From Methylotenera sp. (GTDB taxonomy: Bacteria > Pseudomonadota > Gammaproteobacteria > Burkholderiales > Methylophilaceae): 19,918 nucleotides of DNA. The notes under the pieces were generated by a model. That model saw only the letters and a list, made by a program, of their open reading frames with translations, made no database searches and had not been told where the DNA came from. Positions 1 through 8,632 of this stretch are shown piece by piece. The stretch is from the NCBI GenBank assembly GCA_013816325.1, contig JACDEP010000004.1, positions 1-19,918 of the forward strand, in the 5' to 3' direction. The position numbers and the translations under genes are program-made. Each line of letters begins with the position of its first letter. The first letter of the stretch is position 1.

Positions 1-469
1 GTACTTCGCGCAGACCCACCGCACCCGCCATATCTTGCAATTCGCAATCACCGTTCGTTGCGCAGGTCAGGCAATCCAATGGATGGTCTGAGATATACAG
101 CTCCATAGTACCGCGGCGGATATCAGCCAATTTATCGGTCTGTGTACGGACTTTCAGTCCTTCTGCTACCGGGGTGGTACAAGAAGCTGGATACCCGCGT
201 CGACCTTCAATCTCCACCACACATAAGCGGCATGAACCAAATGGTTCCAAGCTATCAGTTGCGCACAATTTAGGCACATTGATACCAGCCATAATTGAGG
301 CACGCATGATAGAAGCACCTTCTGGCACAGTGATTTCTCTATCATCAATCATTAGCGTCACTTGTGTGTCTGATGCACTCGCAGGCGTACCATAATCCAA
401 CTGATCATCGTAGTTGGTACGACTATGTTCATGAGGGTGATGCGTGTTACTGTATTTAATGTCGTCCAT
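1..469 (-). CDS. fdsA: NAD-dependent formate dehydrogenase, alpha subunit, N-terminal part (cut by window edge)
   Basis: Encodes the first 156 residues of the catalytic subunit of a soluble molybdenum formate dehydrogenase (formate + NAD+ to CO2 + NADH); the rest lies beyond the left edge. Visible is a ferredoxin-like [2Fe-2S] domain with Cys69, Cys80, Cys83 and Cys97 (motif GSCRLC), then the His-Cys3 cluster motif with His129, Cys133, Cys136 and Cys142 (HPLDCLTC). This order is typical of FdsA/FdhA and NuoG-like proteins. The start is ATG 469, preceded by AGAGGA with tight spacing. It lies 16 nt after fdsB in the order fdsG-fdsB-fdsA, so the three are probably co-transcribed. The molybdopterin domain is not visible, so assignment as a formate dehydrogenase rests on the neighbours and the overall FDH-like N-terminus (about residues 25-60). 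Confidence 0.9.
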   Translation of the reverse strand, partial: MDDIKYSNTHHPHEHSRTNYDDQLDYGTPASASDTQVTLMIDDREITVPEGASIMRASIMAGINVPKLCATDSLEPFGSCRLCVVEIEGRRGYPASCTTPVAEGLKVRTQTDKLADIRRGTMELYISDHPLDCLTCATNGDCELQDMAGAVGLREV

Positions 470-485
470 ATGTCCTCTTCGCAGG

Positions 486-2072
486 CTAAGCTGCGACTTT
501 CACTATCGTTTGACTATTAAAATCTTCAGGAAAATGATTTAACGCGCTTAACACTGGGTATGGAGTCATACCCCCTAGTGCGCAAAGCGAGCCATTTAGC
601 ATAGTGTCGCTCAGGTCCCGAATCAACTGTATATTCTTCACGGTATCTTTACCAGCAATAATCTTATCGACGACTTCCGCCCCGCGAGTAGAGCCGATAC
701 GGCAAGGCGTACATTTTCCGCATGATTCAATCGCACAGAATTCAAATGCGTAACGTGCCATTTTCGCCATATCCACGGTATCGTCAAACGCCACTATGCC
801 ACCATGACCTAATACCGCCCAAATTTTGCTGAACTCTTCATAATCCAGCGGTGTATCGAATTGCGATTCCGGCAAGAATGCACCTAACGGCCCACCTACC
901 TGCACCGCACGTATCGGTTTACCTGAGTACGAACCGCCGCCATAATCATAAAGTAGCTCGCGTAATGTTACGCCAAACGCCAATTCAACTAAACCGCCAT
1001 GTTTGATATTACCGGCAAGCTGGATGGGCAATGTGCCGCGCGAACGACCCATGCCGTAGTCCGCATAATACTGCGCACCTTTGTCTAAAATGATGGGCAC
1101 ACTCGCAAGTGATATAACGTTATTCACAACCGTTGGTTTACCGAACAAACCTTCAATCGCTGGAAGCGGGGGTTTAAAGCGTACCAAGCCGCGCTTGCCT
1201 TCCAGACTTTCCAACATAGAGGTTTCTTCACCACATACATAAGCACCAGCTGCGCGTCGCACTTCAAGGTGGAAAGTTTTGCTACTGCCTAAAATATTTT
1301 CACCCAAATACCCGGTTTTATTCGCAGCTTCGATCGCAGCATTTAATGTGATCAAGGCATGAGGATATTCTGAACGCAAGTAAATGTAGCCCTGAGTTGC
1401 GCCTACAGCAATACCCGCAATCGTCATGCCCTCGATGAGCACGAACGGATCGCCCTCCATGATCATGCGGTCGGAGTAAGTTCCAGAGTCGCCTTCATCG
1501 GCATTACAGACGACATATTTAGTTTCGGCCACGCAACCTAGCCCTATATGACTTTTCGCTCCCGCTTCAAGTACGGTTTTCCATTTAATACCGGTCGGGA
1601 ACGCCGCGCCACCGCGGCCACGCAGCCCGGAATCTGTCACCGTTTTCACGATGTCGGTCCCTACCATATTCAATGCATTTCTCAGGCCTTTATAGCCGTC
1701 ATGGGCAAGGTAATCATCTAAGGAAATAGGATCTGTAATCCCGACGCGAGCGAAAGTTAAGCGCTGCTGTTTTTTAAGCCATTCGATTTCATCGGTCAAG
1801 CCAAGGAATAACGGATGAGGTTTTGCATTCAGAAAGTCTGCGTCGAAAAGGCCTGTAACATCTTTGATCTTTACTGGGCCATAAGCCATACGGCCTTTAT
1901 CTGTAGCTACTTCTACTAAAGTTTCTAGCCAATAGAGACCGCGTGAACCATTGCGAATAATTTCCACATCGAAATTACGTAAGTTCGCTTCTGCTTGTAT
2001 TGCTGCCGCAACTTTTTCTGCGCCCATGGATAAGGCGCTGGAATCCCGAGGAATGTATATTTTATAGCTCAT
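486..2072 (-). CDS. fdsB: NAD-dependent formate dehydrogenase, beta (FMN/NADH-binding) subunit
   Basis: 528-residue NuoF-like diaphorase subunit that passes electrons from the iron-sulfur chain of FdsA to NAD+ through FMN. The glycine-rich FMN/NAD motif GLRGRGGAAFPTG is at residues 149-161. A second conserved stretch, around VCNADEGDSGTYSDR, is also typical of the family. The C-terminal [4Fe-4S] ligands are Cys451, Cys454 and Cys457 (SCGKCTPC) and Cys497. The N-terminal ~110 residues are consistent with the thioredoxin-like domain of FdsB, and the length fits FdsB (about 520 residues) rather than NuoF (about 440). ATG 2072 is 1 nt past the fdsG stop, indicating tight translational coupling. 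No other complex I subunit is nearby, which supports a soluble formate dehydrogenase over respiratory complex I. A related NAD-reducing hydrogenase diaphorase is unlikely given the FdsA start downstream. Confidence 0.95.
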   Translation of the reverse strand: MSYKIYIPRDSSALSMGAEKVAAAIQAEANLRNFDVEIIRNGSRGLYWLETLVEVATDKGRMAYGPVKIKDVTGLFDADFLNAKPHPLFLGLTDEIEWLKKQQRLTFARVGITDPISLDDYLAHDGYKGLRNALNMVGTDIVKTVTDSGLRGRGGAAFPTGIKWKTVLEAGAKSHIGLGCVAETKYVVCNADEGDSGTYSDRMIMEGDPFVLIEGMTIAGIAVGATQGYIYLRSEYPHALITLNAAIEAANKTGYLGENILGSSKTFHLEVRRAAGAYVCGEETSMLESLEGKRGLVRFKPPLPAIEGLFGKPTVVNNVISLASVPIILDKGAQYYADYGMGRSRGTLPIQLAGNIKHGGLVELAFGVTLRELLYDYGGGSYSGKPIRAVQVGGPLGAFLPESQFDTPLDYEEFSKIWAVLGHGGIVAFDDTVDMAKMARYAFEFCAIESCGKCTPCRIGSTRGAEVVDKIIAGKDTVKNIQLIRDLSDTMLNGSLCALGGMTPYPVLSALNHFPEDFNSQTIVKVAA

Positions 2073-2073
2073 G

Positions 2074-2547
2074 TTAAGCCACCACTTCTGTATCTAACTC
2101 TGCCACCAATGCATCTAAGTCTGTGGGGCTAACTCGGCCGTAAACTTCTTCATCCAGCATGATATTAGGTGAAAGTGCACAATTACCTAGGCAGTAAACT
2201 GGCTCCAGTGTAATGCCTTGGTCAGCGGTAGTCTGATGGTAATCAATATTCAGACATTTCTTAATATGTGCTTCAAGTGCCTCTGAGCCCATAGCCTGAC
2301 AGGACTCCGCACGACAGATTTGCAAAATGTGTCGGCCTGGTTTGAAAGTGCGAAAATGATGGTAAAAGCTCACTACTCCATGTACCTCGGCAATTGATAG
2401 ATTCAAGCCTCTGGAGATTGAAGCATACGACCATTCAGGCACATAACCTAGGTTATCTTGAATGGCGTGCAATAAAGGTAACAAGGCACCCGGCTTATGT
2501 TGATACTCAGCGATTAACGCATCTAATTTTGTTTGCAAGTCATGCAA
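2074..2547 (-). CDS. fdsG: NAD-dependent formate dehydrogenase, gamma (NuoE-like) subunit
   Basis: NuoE-like [2Fe-2S] subunit of formate dehydrogenase. On the longest reading frame (TTG at 2577, 167 residues) the cluster ligands are Cys88, Cys93, Cys129 and Cys133 (CRAESC and CLGNC), the normal thioredoxin-like ferredoxin pattern. No ATG is available near the N-terminus. I prefer TTG 2547 (157 residues) because TGGAGAG lies at good Shine-Dalgarno distance before it, while TTG 2577 has no ribosome site and may even lie at or upstream of the transcript start. It is the first gene of the fdsGBA unit, with fdsB starting 1 nt after its stop. It is divergent from moaA across a short intergenic gap. 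Confidence 0.92.
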   Translation of the reverse strand: MHDLQTKLDALIAEYQHKPGALLPLLHAIQDNLGYVPEWSYASISRGLNLSIAEVHGVVSFYHHFRTFKPGRHILQICRAESCQAMGSEALEAHIKKCLNIDYHQTTADQGITLEPVYCLGNCALSPNIMLDEEVYGRVSPTDLDALVAELDTEVVA

Positions 2548-2634
2548 CTTAATCTCTCCAAAAAGACTAACACTCAAGTGCTATACAAAGTGGTATATTA
2601 CACTGATTAAATGCATTATTAAATACGACAATTC

Positions 2635-3684
2635 ATGATGTTGAAAGTGCCAGAAACCTCACAAATCCTTGCGCAGGATTCAGCTGCGAAAACTCCTGTA
2701 AGCCTGATTGACCAATTCGGCAGGGAAGTGGATTACATCCGTTTATCTATTACTGATCGTTGCGATTTTCGCTGTGTGTACTGCATGGGCGAAGACATGC
2801 AATTCTTACCGCGTGATGAGGTATTAAGCCTGGAAGAGTGCGCCCGTTTAGTAAAAGTATTTGTCACATTAGGAGTAAGCAAGGTACGTATTACCGGCGG
2901 TGAGCCCTTAGTCCGCAAAAATGCACTTTGGCTGTTTGAGGAAGTAGGCAAATTGGAAGGGCTAAATGAGCTAGTACTTACTACCAATGGCAGCCAACTG
3001 GAAAAACAAGCGCAGGACTTACGCAATGCCGGGGTAAAACGCATTAATATTAGTGTTGATAGTCTCAATGCGGATCGCTTCAAAAAAATCACGCGTACCG
3101 GCGAGCTTGATAAAGTATTGCGCGGTATACAAGCGGCGAAACTGGCTGGCTTTGAAAATATAAAACTCAACACCGTGTTGATGCGCGGTATGAATGACGA
3201 TGAGGCTATACCACTAGTTGATTTTGCCATTGAACAGCAGCTGGATATTTCCTTCATTGAGGAAATGCCTCTGGGCGAAGTTGATCATACCCGCGAGTCT
3301 ACCTTTGTCAGCAATGTCGATACGCTCGAAATCTTGCAAAGTAGGTACCCACTTGTTGCCAGTGCAGAGACTACCGGCGGTCCTGCGCGTTATTGGCAGG
3401 TTGCTAACACCAGCACCAAAATCGGCTTCATTTCTCCGCATTCGCATAACTTCTGCGAATCTTGCAACCGTGTACGCATTACCTGCAAGGGCGAGTTGTT
3501 TTTATGTTTAGGTCAAGAAGATAAAGTTGATTTGATGCCCTTATTAAGAAACTATCCCGATGATGACCAGCCTTTGATTGATGCGATTGTAGACAGCATG
3601 GCTATCAAGCCGAAAGGTCACGACTTTGATTTACGCCGTGCAGAGCCCGCAGTAATAAGGTTTATGTCACATACTGGCGGTTAA
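2635..3684 (+). CDS. moaA: GTP 3',8-cyclase MoaA (radical SAM, molybdenum cofactor step 1)
   Basis: Converts GTP to 3',8-cyclo-GTP, the first committed step of molybdopterin synthesis, in the cytoplasm. 349 residues. The radical-SAM cluster ligands are Cys43, Cys47 and Cys50 (CDFRCVYC). The C-terminal second [4Fe-4S] motif is seen in NFCESCNRVR followed by a third Cys (ITC). ITGGEP is the SAM-binding glycine motif, and the protein ends in the conserved Gly-Gly tail (SHTGG) that is important for the reaction. About 20 N-terminal residues exceed the usual start; ATG 2635 has no clear Shine-Dalgarno and ATG 2638 or a later codon is possible. It is the first gene of moaA-mobA-mobB-moeA and is divergent from fdsG. 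The usual partners moaC, moaD and moaE are not in the window. Confidence 0.97.
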   Translation: MMLKVPETSQILAQDSAAKTPVSLIDQFGREVDYIRLSITDRCDFRCVYCMGEDMQFLPRDEVLSLEECARLVKVFVTLGVSKVRITGGEPLVRKNALWLFEEVGKLEGLNELVLTTNGSQLEKQAQDLRNAGVKRINISVDSLNADRFKKITRTGELDKVLRGIQAAKLAGFENIKLNTVLMRGMNDDEAIPLVDFAIEQQLDISFIEEMPLGEVDHTRESTFVSNVDTLEILQSRYPLVASAETTGGPARYWQVANTSTKIGFISPHSHNFCESCNRVRITCKGELFLCLGQEDKVDLMPLLRNYPDDDQPLIDAIVDSMAIKPKGHDFDLRRAEPAVIRFMSHTGG

Positions 3685-3691
3685 TTACCAA

Positions 3692-4282
3692 ATGCCTATT
3701 TCCAGTATTATCCTTTCCGGTGGCTTAGCCACGCGTATGGGCGGAGTTGATAAAGGCCTGGTACTGTTACAAGATAAACCCCTAGTGCAGTATGTTATTA
3801 GTCGTTTAGCCCCTCAAGTAGATGAAATCCTCATCAACGCGAATCGCGAAATCATCCAATATCAAGGCTTCGGCTATCGTGTATTAGAGGATGATACCCC
3901 TGATTTTATTGGGCCATTAGCTGGGTTTAGCTTAGGTTTAAAGCATGCCAAGCATGAATACCTACTCACCGTGCCATGCGATTCACCATGTTTGCCCATT
4001 GATTTAGCCGAGCGGCTTCTTGCAGGCTTAATTGATAACAATGCTGATATTGCCGTATCCGCCAGTGAAGGCGATGTGCACCCGGTATTTGCCTTATGTA
4101 AAACAAGCGCATTGCCCAGCTTAACGAGTTATTTGCAGCAAGGTGCCCGCAAAGTAAGCGCATGGCAAAAGAATTTACATTATATCGAAGTAGACTTCAG
4201 TGATAATGCTGATGCGTTCATCAACCTAAATACTTTTGAAGAGTTAAATGCGTTAGCATTAAAATTAAGCCAATCTAATTAA
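3692..4282 (+). CDS. mobA: Molybdenum cofactor guanylyltransferase MobA
   Basis: Transfers GMP from GTP to molybdopterin, giving the guanine-dinucleotide cofactor (MGD) used by bacterial formate dehydrogenases. 196 residues, near the E. coli MobA length. The nucleotide-binding signature ILSGGLATRMGGVDKGL is near the N-terminus (about residues 7-23), with Gly-Gly, Arg and Lys in family positions. TVPCDSPCLP further on is the metal-binding Asp region. It begins 7 nt after moaA stops, so it is part of the same transcript. Its presence beside fdsGBA fits a cell that needs MGD for that enzyme. Confidence 0.95.
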   Translation: MPISSIILSGGLATRMGGVDKGLVLLQDKPLVQYVISRLAPQVDEILINANREIIQYQGFGYRVLEDDTPDFIGPLAGFSLGLKHAKHEYLLTVPCDSPCLPIDLAERLLAGLIDNNADIAVSASEGDVHPVFALCKTSALPSLTSYLQQGARKVSAWQKNLHYIEVDFSDNADAFINLNTFEELNALALKLSQSN

Positions 4283-4315
4283 AACAAATCTAATTTCACT
4301 CAACCCAATTAGGCT

Positions 4316-4846
4316 ATGAATAATTTACCGATATTAGGCATAGTAGCGAGCGGCTCTAATGCCGGAAAAACTACCTTGATTACGCAGCTCCTACCAGAGC
4401 TTACTAAACGCCATATCCGGGTTTCAGTCATCAAACATGCACATCATCTCTTTGACATCGATCATCCCGGTAAAGACAGTTACAACATCCGTGAAGCGGG
4501 CGCAGTGCAAACGCTAGTTGCATCTGGCAAGCGCTGGGCACTCATGACAGAAATGACACGCACACCTAACTATATATATGAAGCGAATCTGGATGAGTTA
4601 ATTCAGCAAATTGATCCCGAATATGCAGACTTGATTTTGGTAGAAGGTTTCAAGCAAGCAGTTATCCCTAAAATTGAGGTTTACAGGGCTAACGTACACC
4701 AATCCATACTAGCTATTGAAGATAGCAATATTATTGCAGTCGCTTGCGATACGCCTTTAGAGTTATGTACTCGAACATTAGATTTAAATAATATTCCTGC
4801 GATTGCTGACTTTATAATGGCAGAAATCCTTACCCCTAACGCCTAA
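4316..4846 (+). CDS. mobB: Molybdopterin-guanine dinucleotide biosynthesis adaptor MobB
   Basis: Small P-loop GTPase that assists MobA in making or delivering MGD; not essential in E. coli. 176 residues. The Walker A motif is in ASGSNAGKTTL near residues 11-21. VIKHAHH followed by DHPGKDS, and ILVEGFK, are characteristic of the MobB family. It sits 33 nt after mobA and only 1 nt before moeA, so it belongs to the moaA-moeA operon. Confidence 0.95.
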   Translation: MNNLPILGIVASGSNAGKTTLITQLLPELTKRHIRVSVIKHAHHLFDIDHPGKDSYNIREAGAVQTLVASGKRWALMTEMTRTPNYIYEANLDELIQQIDPEYADLILVEGFKQAVIPKIEVYRANVHQSILAIEDSNIIAVACDTPLELCTRTLDLNNIPAIADFIMAEILTPNA

Positions 4847-4847
4847 T

Positions 4848-6131
4848 ATGACCAAGCCCAACTCACTCTCACAAATTATTGCCGACCCTAGTTGTATGAA
4901 TGATTACGACCCGAATTCTATGCCGGTGAATAAAGCACGCCAGTTCATTAAACAATTCCTAAGCCCAGTTGCCGAAGTAGAAACCTTGCCTTTATGTGAG
5001 AGCTTAGGTCGTATCCTGTCAGCGGATATCGTTTCTCCAGCCGATGTACCGAACTACGATAACTCCGCTATGGATGGCTATGCGTTCAATGCTGCGGATG
5101 TTCAGGTAGAGGCCGCCACTACGTTAAAGATAATCGGCACAGCTTTCGCGGGCAGCGCTTTCAATGGCAATGTCGCGTATGGGGAATGCGTACGCATCAT
5201 GACTGGCGGTATGCTGCCAGTTAGCACAGATAGCGTTATCATGCAGGAAAAAACTGCTGTCATGGACGATTTACTCACTTTTACGGAAACGGTAAAACCG
5301 GGCAGCAATGTTCGTTACGCAGGTGAGGATTTAAAACAGGGACAAGTTGTTTTAGCGGCTGGCCATATGATGCAAGCGGCAGACTTAGGCTTAATTGCTT
5401 CGTTGGGTATAAGCAACGTGAGTGTATACCGCAAACTCAAGATAGCGTTTTTTTCTACTGGCGATGAATTAGTAGGTATAGGCAAACCCTTGCTGACCGG
5501 CCAAGTGTACGACAGTAACCGTTATTCAATCTTTGGCATGTTGAGCCATTTAGGGGTGGAAACGATTGACCTAGGGGCAATACCTGACAATCCGGATTTT
5601 CTTGAAAGCACATTATTATCCGCTGCAGAACAAGCTGATGTGGTGATAACCAGCGGCGGCGTATCTGTGGGTGAAGCGGATTACATGAAACTATTGCTGG
5701 CGAAACACGGTCAAGTGGTATTCTGGAAGATCGCGATGAAGCCTGGCAGACCCTTGGCTTACGGTAAAGTCGGCAATGCACATTACTTTGGCTTGCCTGG
5801 CAACCCGGTTGCAGTGATGGTAACGTTTTACCAGTTCGTACGTGAGGCGCTATTGACTCTTATGGGGCAAAGTAACCAGGCACCTTTGCCCATATTTAAC
5901 GTGGTCTGCACAGAAAACATTAAAAAAATTTGCGGCCGTACGGAATTCCAGCGTGGGATTTTATTTCCAGACACGGACGGCACCTGGAAAGTGAAACCCA
6001 CTGGTAATCAGGGTTCTGCGATATTAAGTTCAATGTCTCAAGCCAATTGCTTTATTGTGTTGCATGAAGCCTTAGGTAATATCGAAGCCGGCAGTATAGT
6101 GCCCGTACAAGTGCTAAAAGGTATTATTTAG
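4848..6131 (+). CDS. moeA: Molybdopterin molybdenumtransferase MoeA
   Basis: Inserts molybdate into adenylylated molybdopterin to form active cofactor. 427 residues, slightly longer than E. coli MoeA (411), with about 20 extra N-terminal residues. Family motifs are VPNYDNSAMDGYAF (68-80), STGDELVG (203-210), the active-site loop SGGVSVGEADY (269-279) and GLPGNPV (315-321). The ATG follows the mobB stop by a single base. The possible in-frame ATG at codon 17 or 25 would remove the extra tail. It is the last gene of the molybdenum cofactor block; no clear terminator hairpin follows it. Confidence 0.96.
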   Translation: MTKPNSLSQIIADPSCMNDYDPNSMPVNKARQFIKQFLSPVAEVETLPLCESLGRILSADIVSPADVPNYDNSAMDGYAFNAADVQVEAATTLKIIGTAFAGSAFNGNVAYGECVRIMTGGMLPVSTDSVIMQEKTAVMDDLLTFTETVKPGSNVRYAGEDLKQGQVVLAAGHMMQAADLGLIASLGISNVSVYRKLKIAFFSTGDELVGIGKPLLTGQVYDSNRYSIFGMLSHLGVETIDLGAIPDNPDFLESTLLSAAEQADVVITSGGVSVGEADYMKLLLAKHGQVVFWKIAMKPGRPLAYGKVGNAHYFGLPGNPVAVMVTFYQFVREALLTLMGQSNQAPLPIFNVVCTENIKKICGRTEFQRGILFPDTDGTWKVKPTGNQGSAILSSMSQANCFIVLHEALGNIEAGSIVPVQVLKGII

Positions 6132-6216
6132 TGATGACTTCAATATGTGTATGGATGATGGATGATTAAAATAGCCAATAGTAATTTTTATTCAATAGCT
6201 TAAATATTCCTTGTTG

Positions 6217-6222
6217 TATAAT
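6217..6222 (+). promoter_or_regulatory. Candidate -10 element upstream of tonB
   Basis: A perfect TATAAT lies about 40 nt before the tonB GTG, in the 131-nt gap after moeA. No convincing -35 sits at 16-18 nt, so either an activator helps or the match is chance in AT-rich sequence. I looked for a Fur-box-like palindrome in this gap and found none. Confidence 0.35.
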
Positions 6223-6262
6223 TTTCTGTTTAATTAATCTTGGTATTACTTTTAGGTTTTTC

Positions 6263-7018
6263 GTGGCTTTGAATATCGCTGTTAAAAAAATTTATAATAA
6301 AACTGGCTATAGTGAATCCACACTACTTTGGGCAATCGTATGCTCTATTTTGCTGCATATATTATTAGTGGTCATTATTCCAAATGTTAAATTTGATACG
6401 GTCAAGAAACCTGAAATATTTGAAGTTGAGCTAGTTAATAAGCAAGAACCGCCCCCAGTGGTCATTCCTGAGACGGCACCTATTAAATCGGAACCTATTA
6501 AGCCGGAACCTATTGAGCCAAAAGTACAGCCTAACCCGATAGTCAAACCTGCCCCACCAATTGTGCATAAAGAAGAACCCACTCCAATCCAGTCCAGCCC
6601 TCCACCTGTACAAACAGCGCCAACTGAAGTAATTGCTGTCGCACCTAAGGTTGAGGCATCACCTCAAGTTGTTACTCCAGCACCGCCAGCAAAACCTACA
6701 GTCACACCGACAGAAATTAACCTAGCGCATGACGGATACGGCAATACCTTATGGAGTGCTATCAGCAAATTCAAGAAATACCCTAGAATCGCGCAGAGCC
6801 GGGGCTGGCAAGGCGAGGTGGTCGTGGAGCTTTCACTAGATGGTAACGGTAAACTTATATCCAAAAAAATCATAAAGAACAGCGGATATGAGGTCCTGGA
6901 TCAGCAAGCATTGGAAATGGTGGATAAGGCCGTACCTTTCCCCGAACCGCCTGAAGCTTTACGTGGCAGTGGTTTTACCATCCGCGTGCCTATCCCATTT
7001 AAGCTGGAACAGCAGTAA
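6263..7018 (+). CDS. tonB: TonB-type energy transducer
   Basis: 251-residue periplasm-spanning protein that carries proton-motive-force energy to outer-membrane TonB-dependent receptors. The single transmembrane helix is at about residues 20-40 and holds the Ser28-x3-His32 pair (SILLH), matching the functional Ser/His of TonB. A Pro/Lys/Glu-rich spacer (about 50-155) contains PEPI/KPEP-like repeats. The C-terminal TonB domain (about 165-250) includes YPRIAQSRGWQGEV and VPFPEPP. The start is GTG, with a weak AGG about 8 nt upstream. No exbB or exbD is in the window. The gene ends 19 nt before the histidine kinase, suggesting co-expression. The substrate is unknown; iron, cobalamin or lanthanide-chelator uptake are all possible. 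Confidence 0.93.
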   Translation: MALNIAVKKIYNKTGYSESTLLWAIVCSILLHILLVVIIPNVKFDTVKKPEIFEVELVNKQEPPPVVIPETAPIKSEPIKPEPIEPKVQPNPIVKPAPPIVHKEEPTPIQSSPPPVQTAPTEVIAVAPKVEASPQVVTPAPPAKPTVTPTEINLAHDGYGNTLWSAISKFKKYPRIAQSRGWQGEVVVELSLDGNGKLISKKIIKNSGYEVLDQQALEMVDKAVPFPEPPEALRGSGFTIRVPIPFKLEQQ

Positions 7019-7037
7019 TATCTAGCCAACATCCTAA

Positions 7038-8504
7038 ATGGCTGTAACTCAAAAGAATAAATCGCTCAAAGACTTGCTGCTGATCCATGAGCTGGCATTC
7101 ATCCTCCTCATAATTCTTGCCGCTGTTGCAGGTGCAATTGGTATACATCTGTGGGAGAAGTCTAACCAAGAATCCAGCCGTATCAATTACCTTGTACAAG
7201 AGGTTCAGCAAACGCGCGGTGACCTTTATAGGCAAATGAAAGAGCTGTTTGATGCTTATTTCCTAGAAGATAAAGGCGCCCGTGCGGAATACAACCAATT
7301 CACTCTGTCGGTAGAAAAACATTTCAGCCAATTACAAGCCATGGCAATTGGTCATGCCGAAAAATCCGCCATCACAGAATTGCATGCTAGTTATAAGCAA
7401 TTTGTATTTGAGACATCGACATTATTCGACCAGCACCAGGGCATTAATAATGACGCCACTAAAAAAGCCATCCAACATAAGCTGAATGCCGGGTTAGAGA
7501 CCGGACTTTTCCAGCGCTATGAAAATATCTTAGGCCGTACTGAAAAACTACTTAGCCAAAAACAAGCAGAACTCGATTTAGAGCTCAAAAACACTAAGCG
7601 AATTACCACTATTTTATTGGTGATTCCTCTTTCTCTGGCTATCTTTCTTTTAATATTTTCTCGGGTATTTTTAAAACGCGCTATCGTAAAACCCATCAAT
7701 GGCGTACTTAAAGCGACTGCGGAAATTAGTGCCGGCAATCTTGCCCACCGTGCCCCGGAAGAAGGAGTCCTAGAACTGGCTTTGGTGTCAAAAGCAATTA
7801 ACAGCATGGCAGATAAATTAGCCAGGAGTCAGGAAACGTTGGTGCGTACTGAGAAACAAGCCGCACAGGGCCTATTGGTACCAATGCTGGCACATAACAT
7901 TCGTAACCCACTCGCTAGCATACGTGCAACTGCGCAAGTGATGGATAGTCCTGAACAGGATAATGAAACCCGAGAATCTCTAGTTGGCATCATCAGTTCG
8001 GTCGATAGACTAGAGCGCTGGACCAGCGCCTTGTTAGCTTATCTGCATCCGTTAAAACCGCACCCTAGCAATACCAGAGTACGCGATATAGTTGAAGGCG
8101 CATTGACGCCCTTGCAACAAAAACTTAAAGAAAAATCGATACAAATCAACTTGCCAGCATGGCCTGTGAATGACCTCATTTTTACTGATCAGCATTTATT
8201 AGAGCAAGTGATCTACAATCTGTTATTGAATGCGATAGATGCGTCAAATACGGGTACTCAAGTTGACGTTTTATTCGAAATTTCCAATGAAGAATACAGA
8301 CTGAAATTATTAGATCGTGGCTGTGGCATGCCATTTACTCCTGACCCCAGTTCAGTCAGCTTGGCCCCCACTACCAAACGCTTCGGTACGGGCTTGGGTA
8401 TTCCATTCGCTTTTAAAGTCTGTGATGCATTAGGCGCAAGTTTAACTTTTTCGGAACGATCCGGCGGGGGTACAGTCATTACCTTGGAACTACCTGTCAG
8501 CTAA
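7038..8504 (+). CDS. Membrane sensor histidine kinase with HAMP domain (orphan)
   Basis: 488-residue two-component sensor. Transmembrane helices at about 18-38 and 190-212 flank a mostly helical periplasmic domain of about 150 residues that I do not recognise. A HAMP-like region follows (about 213-265). The phosphoacceptor is His286 in the H-box AHNIRNPLASIRA. The N-box is around Asn398 (NLLLNAIDAS), and the ATP-lid boxes are DRGCGMP (426-432) and GTGLG (450-454). No response regulator is adjacent or in the window, so the partner is unknown. It is directly downstream of tonB and may be co-transcribed. Kinase assignment is firm; the signal sensed is not inferable from sequence. Confidence 0.93.
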   Translation: MAVTQKNKSLKDLLLIHELAFILLIILAAVAGAIGIHLWEKSNQESSRINYLVQEVQQTRGDLYRQMKELFDAYFLEDKGARAEYNQFTLSVEKHFSQLQAMAIGHAEKSAITELHASYKQFVFETSTLFDQHQGINNDATKKAIQHKLNAGLETGLFQRYENILGRTEKLLSQKQAELDLELKNTKRITTILLVIPLSLAIFLLIFSRVFLKRAIVKPINGVLKATAEISAGNLAHRAPEEGVLELALVSKAINSMADKLARSQETLVRTEKQAAQGLLVPMLAHNIRNPLASIRATAQVMDSPEQDNETRESLVGIISSVDRLERWTSALLAYLHPLKPHPSNTRVRDIVEGALTPLQQKLKEKSIQINLPAWPVNDLIFTDQHLLEQVIYNLLLNAIDASNTGTQVDVLFEISNEEYRLKLLDRGCGMPFTPDPSSVSLAPTTKRFGTGLGIPFAFKVCDALGASLTFSERSGGGTVITLELPVS

Positions 8505-8632
8505 CTTTAAGAGTATGCCTCCTGCAGCCTCTATATTTGAGTGCTGTATTGCCAAGTACTAAATATTGTCATTTTCCGCATATATTCTCTTGCCTTAATT
8601 TCGCTTTTTATCAACAATGGAGGTAACTCGTT

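Noticed and set aside
174..395. Plus-strand frame of 73 codons opposite fdsA
   Set aside because: fdsA has all eight cluster ligands in frame; the opposite frame is a by-product.
1..2547. NuoE/F/G of respiratory complex I instead of formate dehydrogenase
   Set aside because: No other nuo genes are present, FdsB has the longer FDH-type length, and the molybdenum cofactor block is adjacent.
2733..3511. Open frames of 77-174 codons inside and opposite moaA
   Set aside because: They overlap a full-length, motif-complete MoaA and have no recognisable protein features.
6151..6164. ATGGATG tandem repeat after moeA
   Set aside because: Two 7-nt copies only; too short to support any function.
6132..6262. 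Fur box or riboswitch upstream of tonB
   Set aside because: No Fur-like palindrome and no stable stem structure was seen in the 131-nt gap.
6431..6613. Antisense frames across the tonB proline-rich spacer
   Set aside because: The low-complexity Pro/Lys/Glu repeat region naturally leaves other frames open; the Gly/Ser or Arg/Phe-rich products look artificial.
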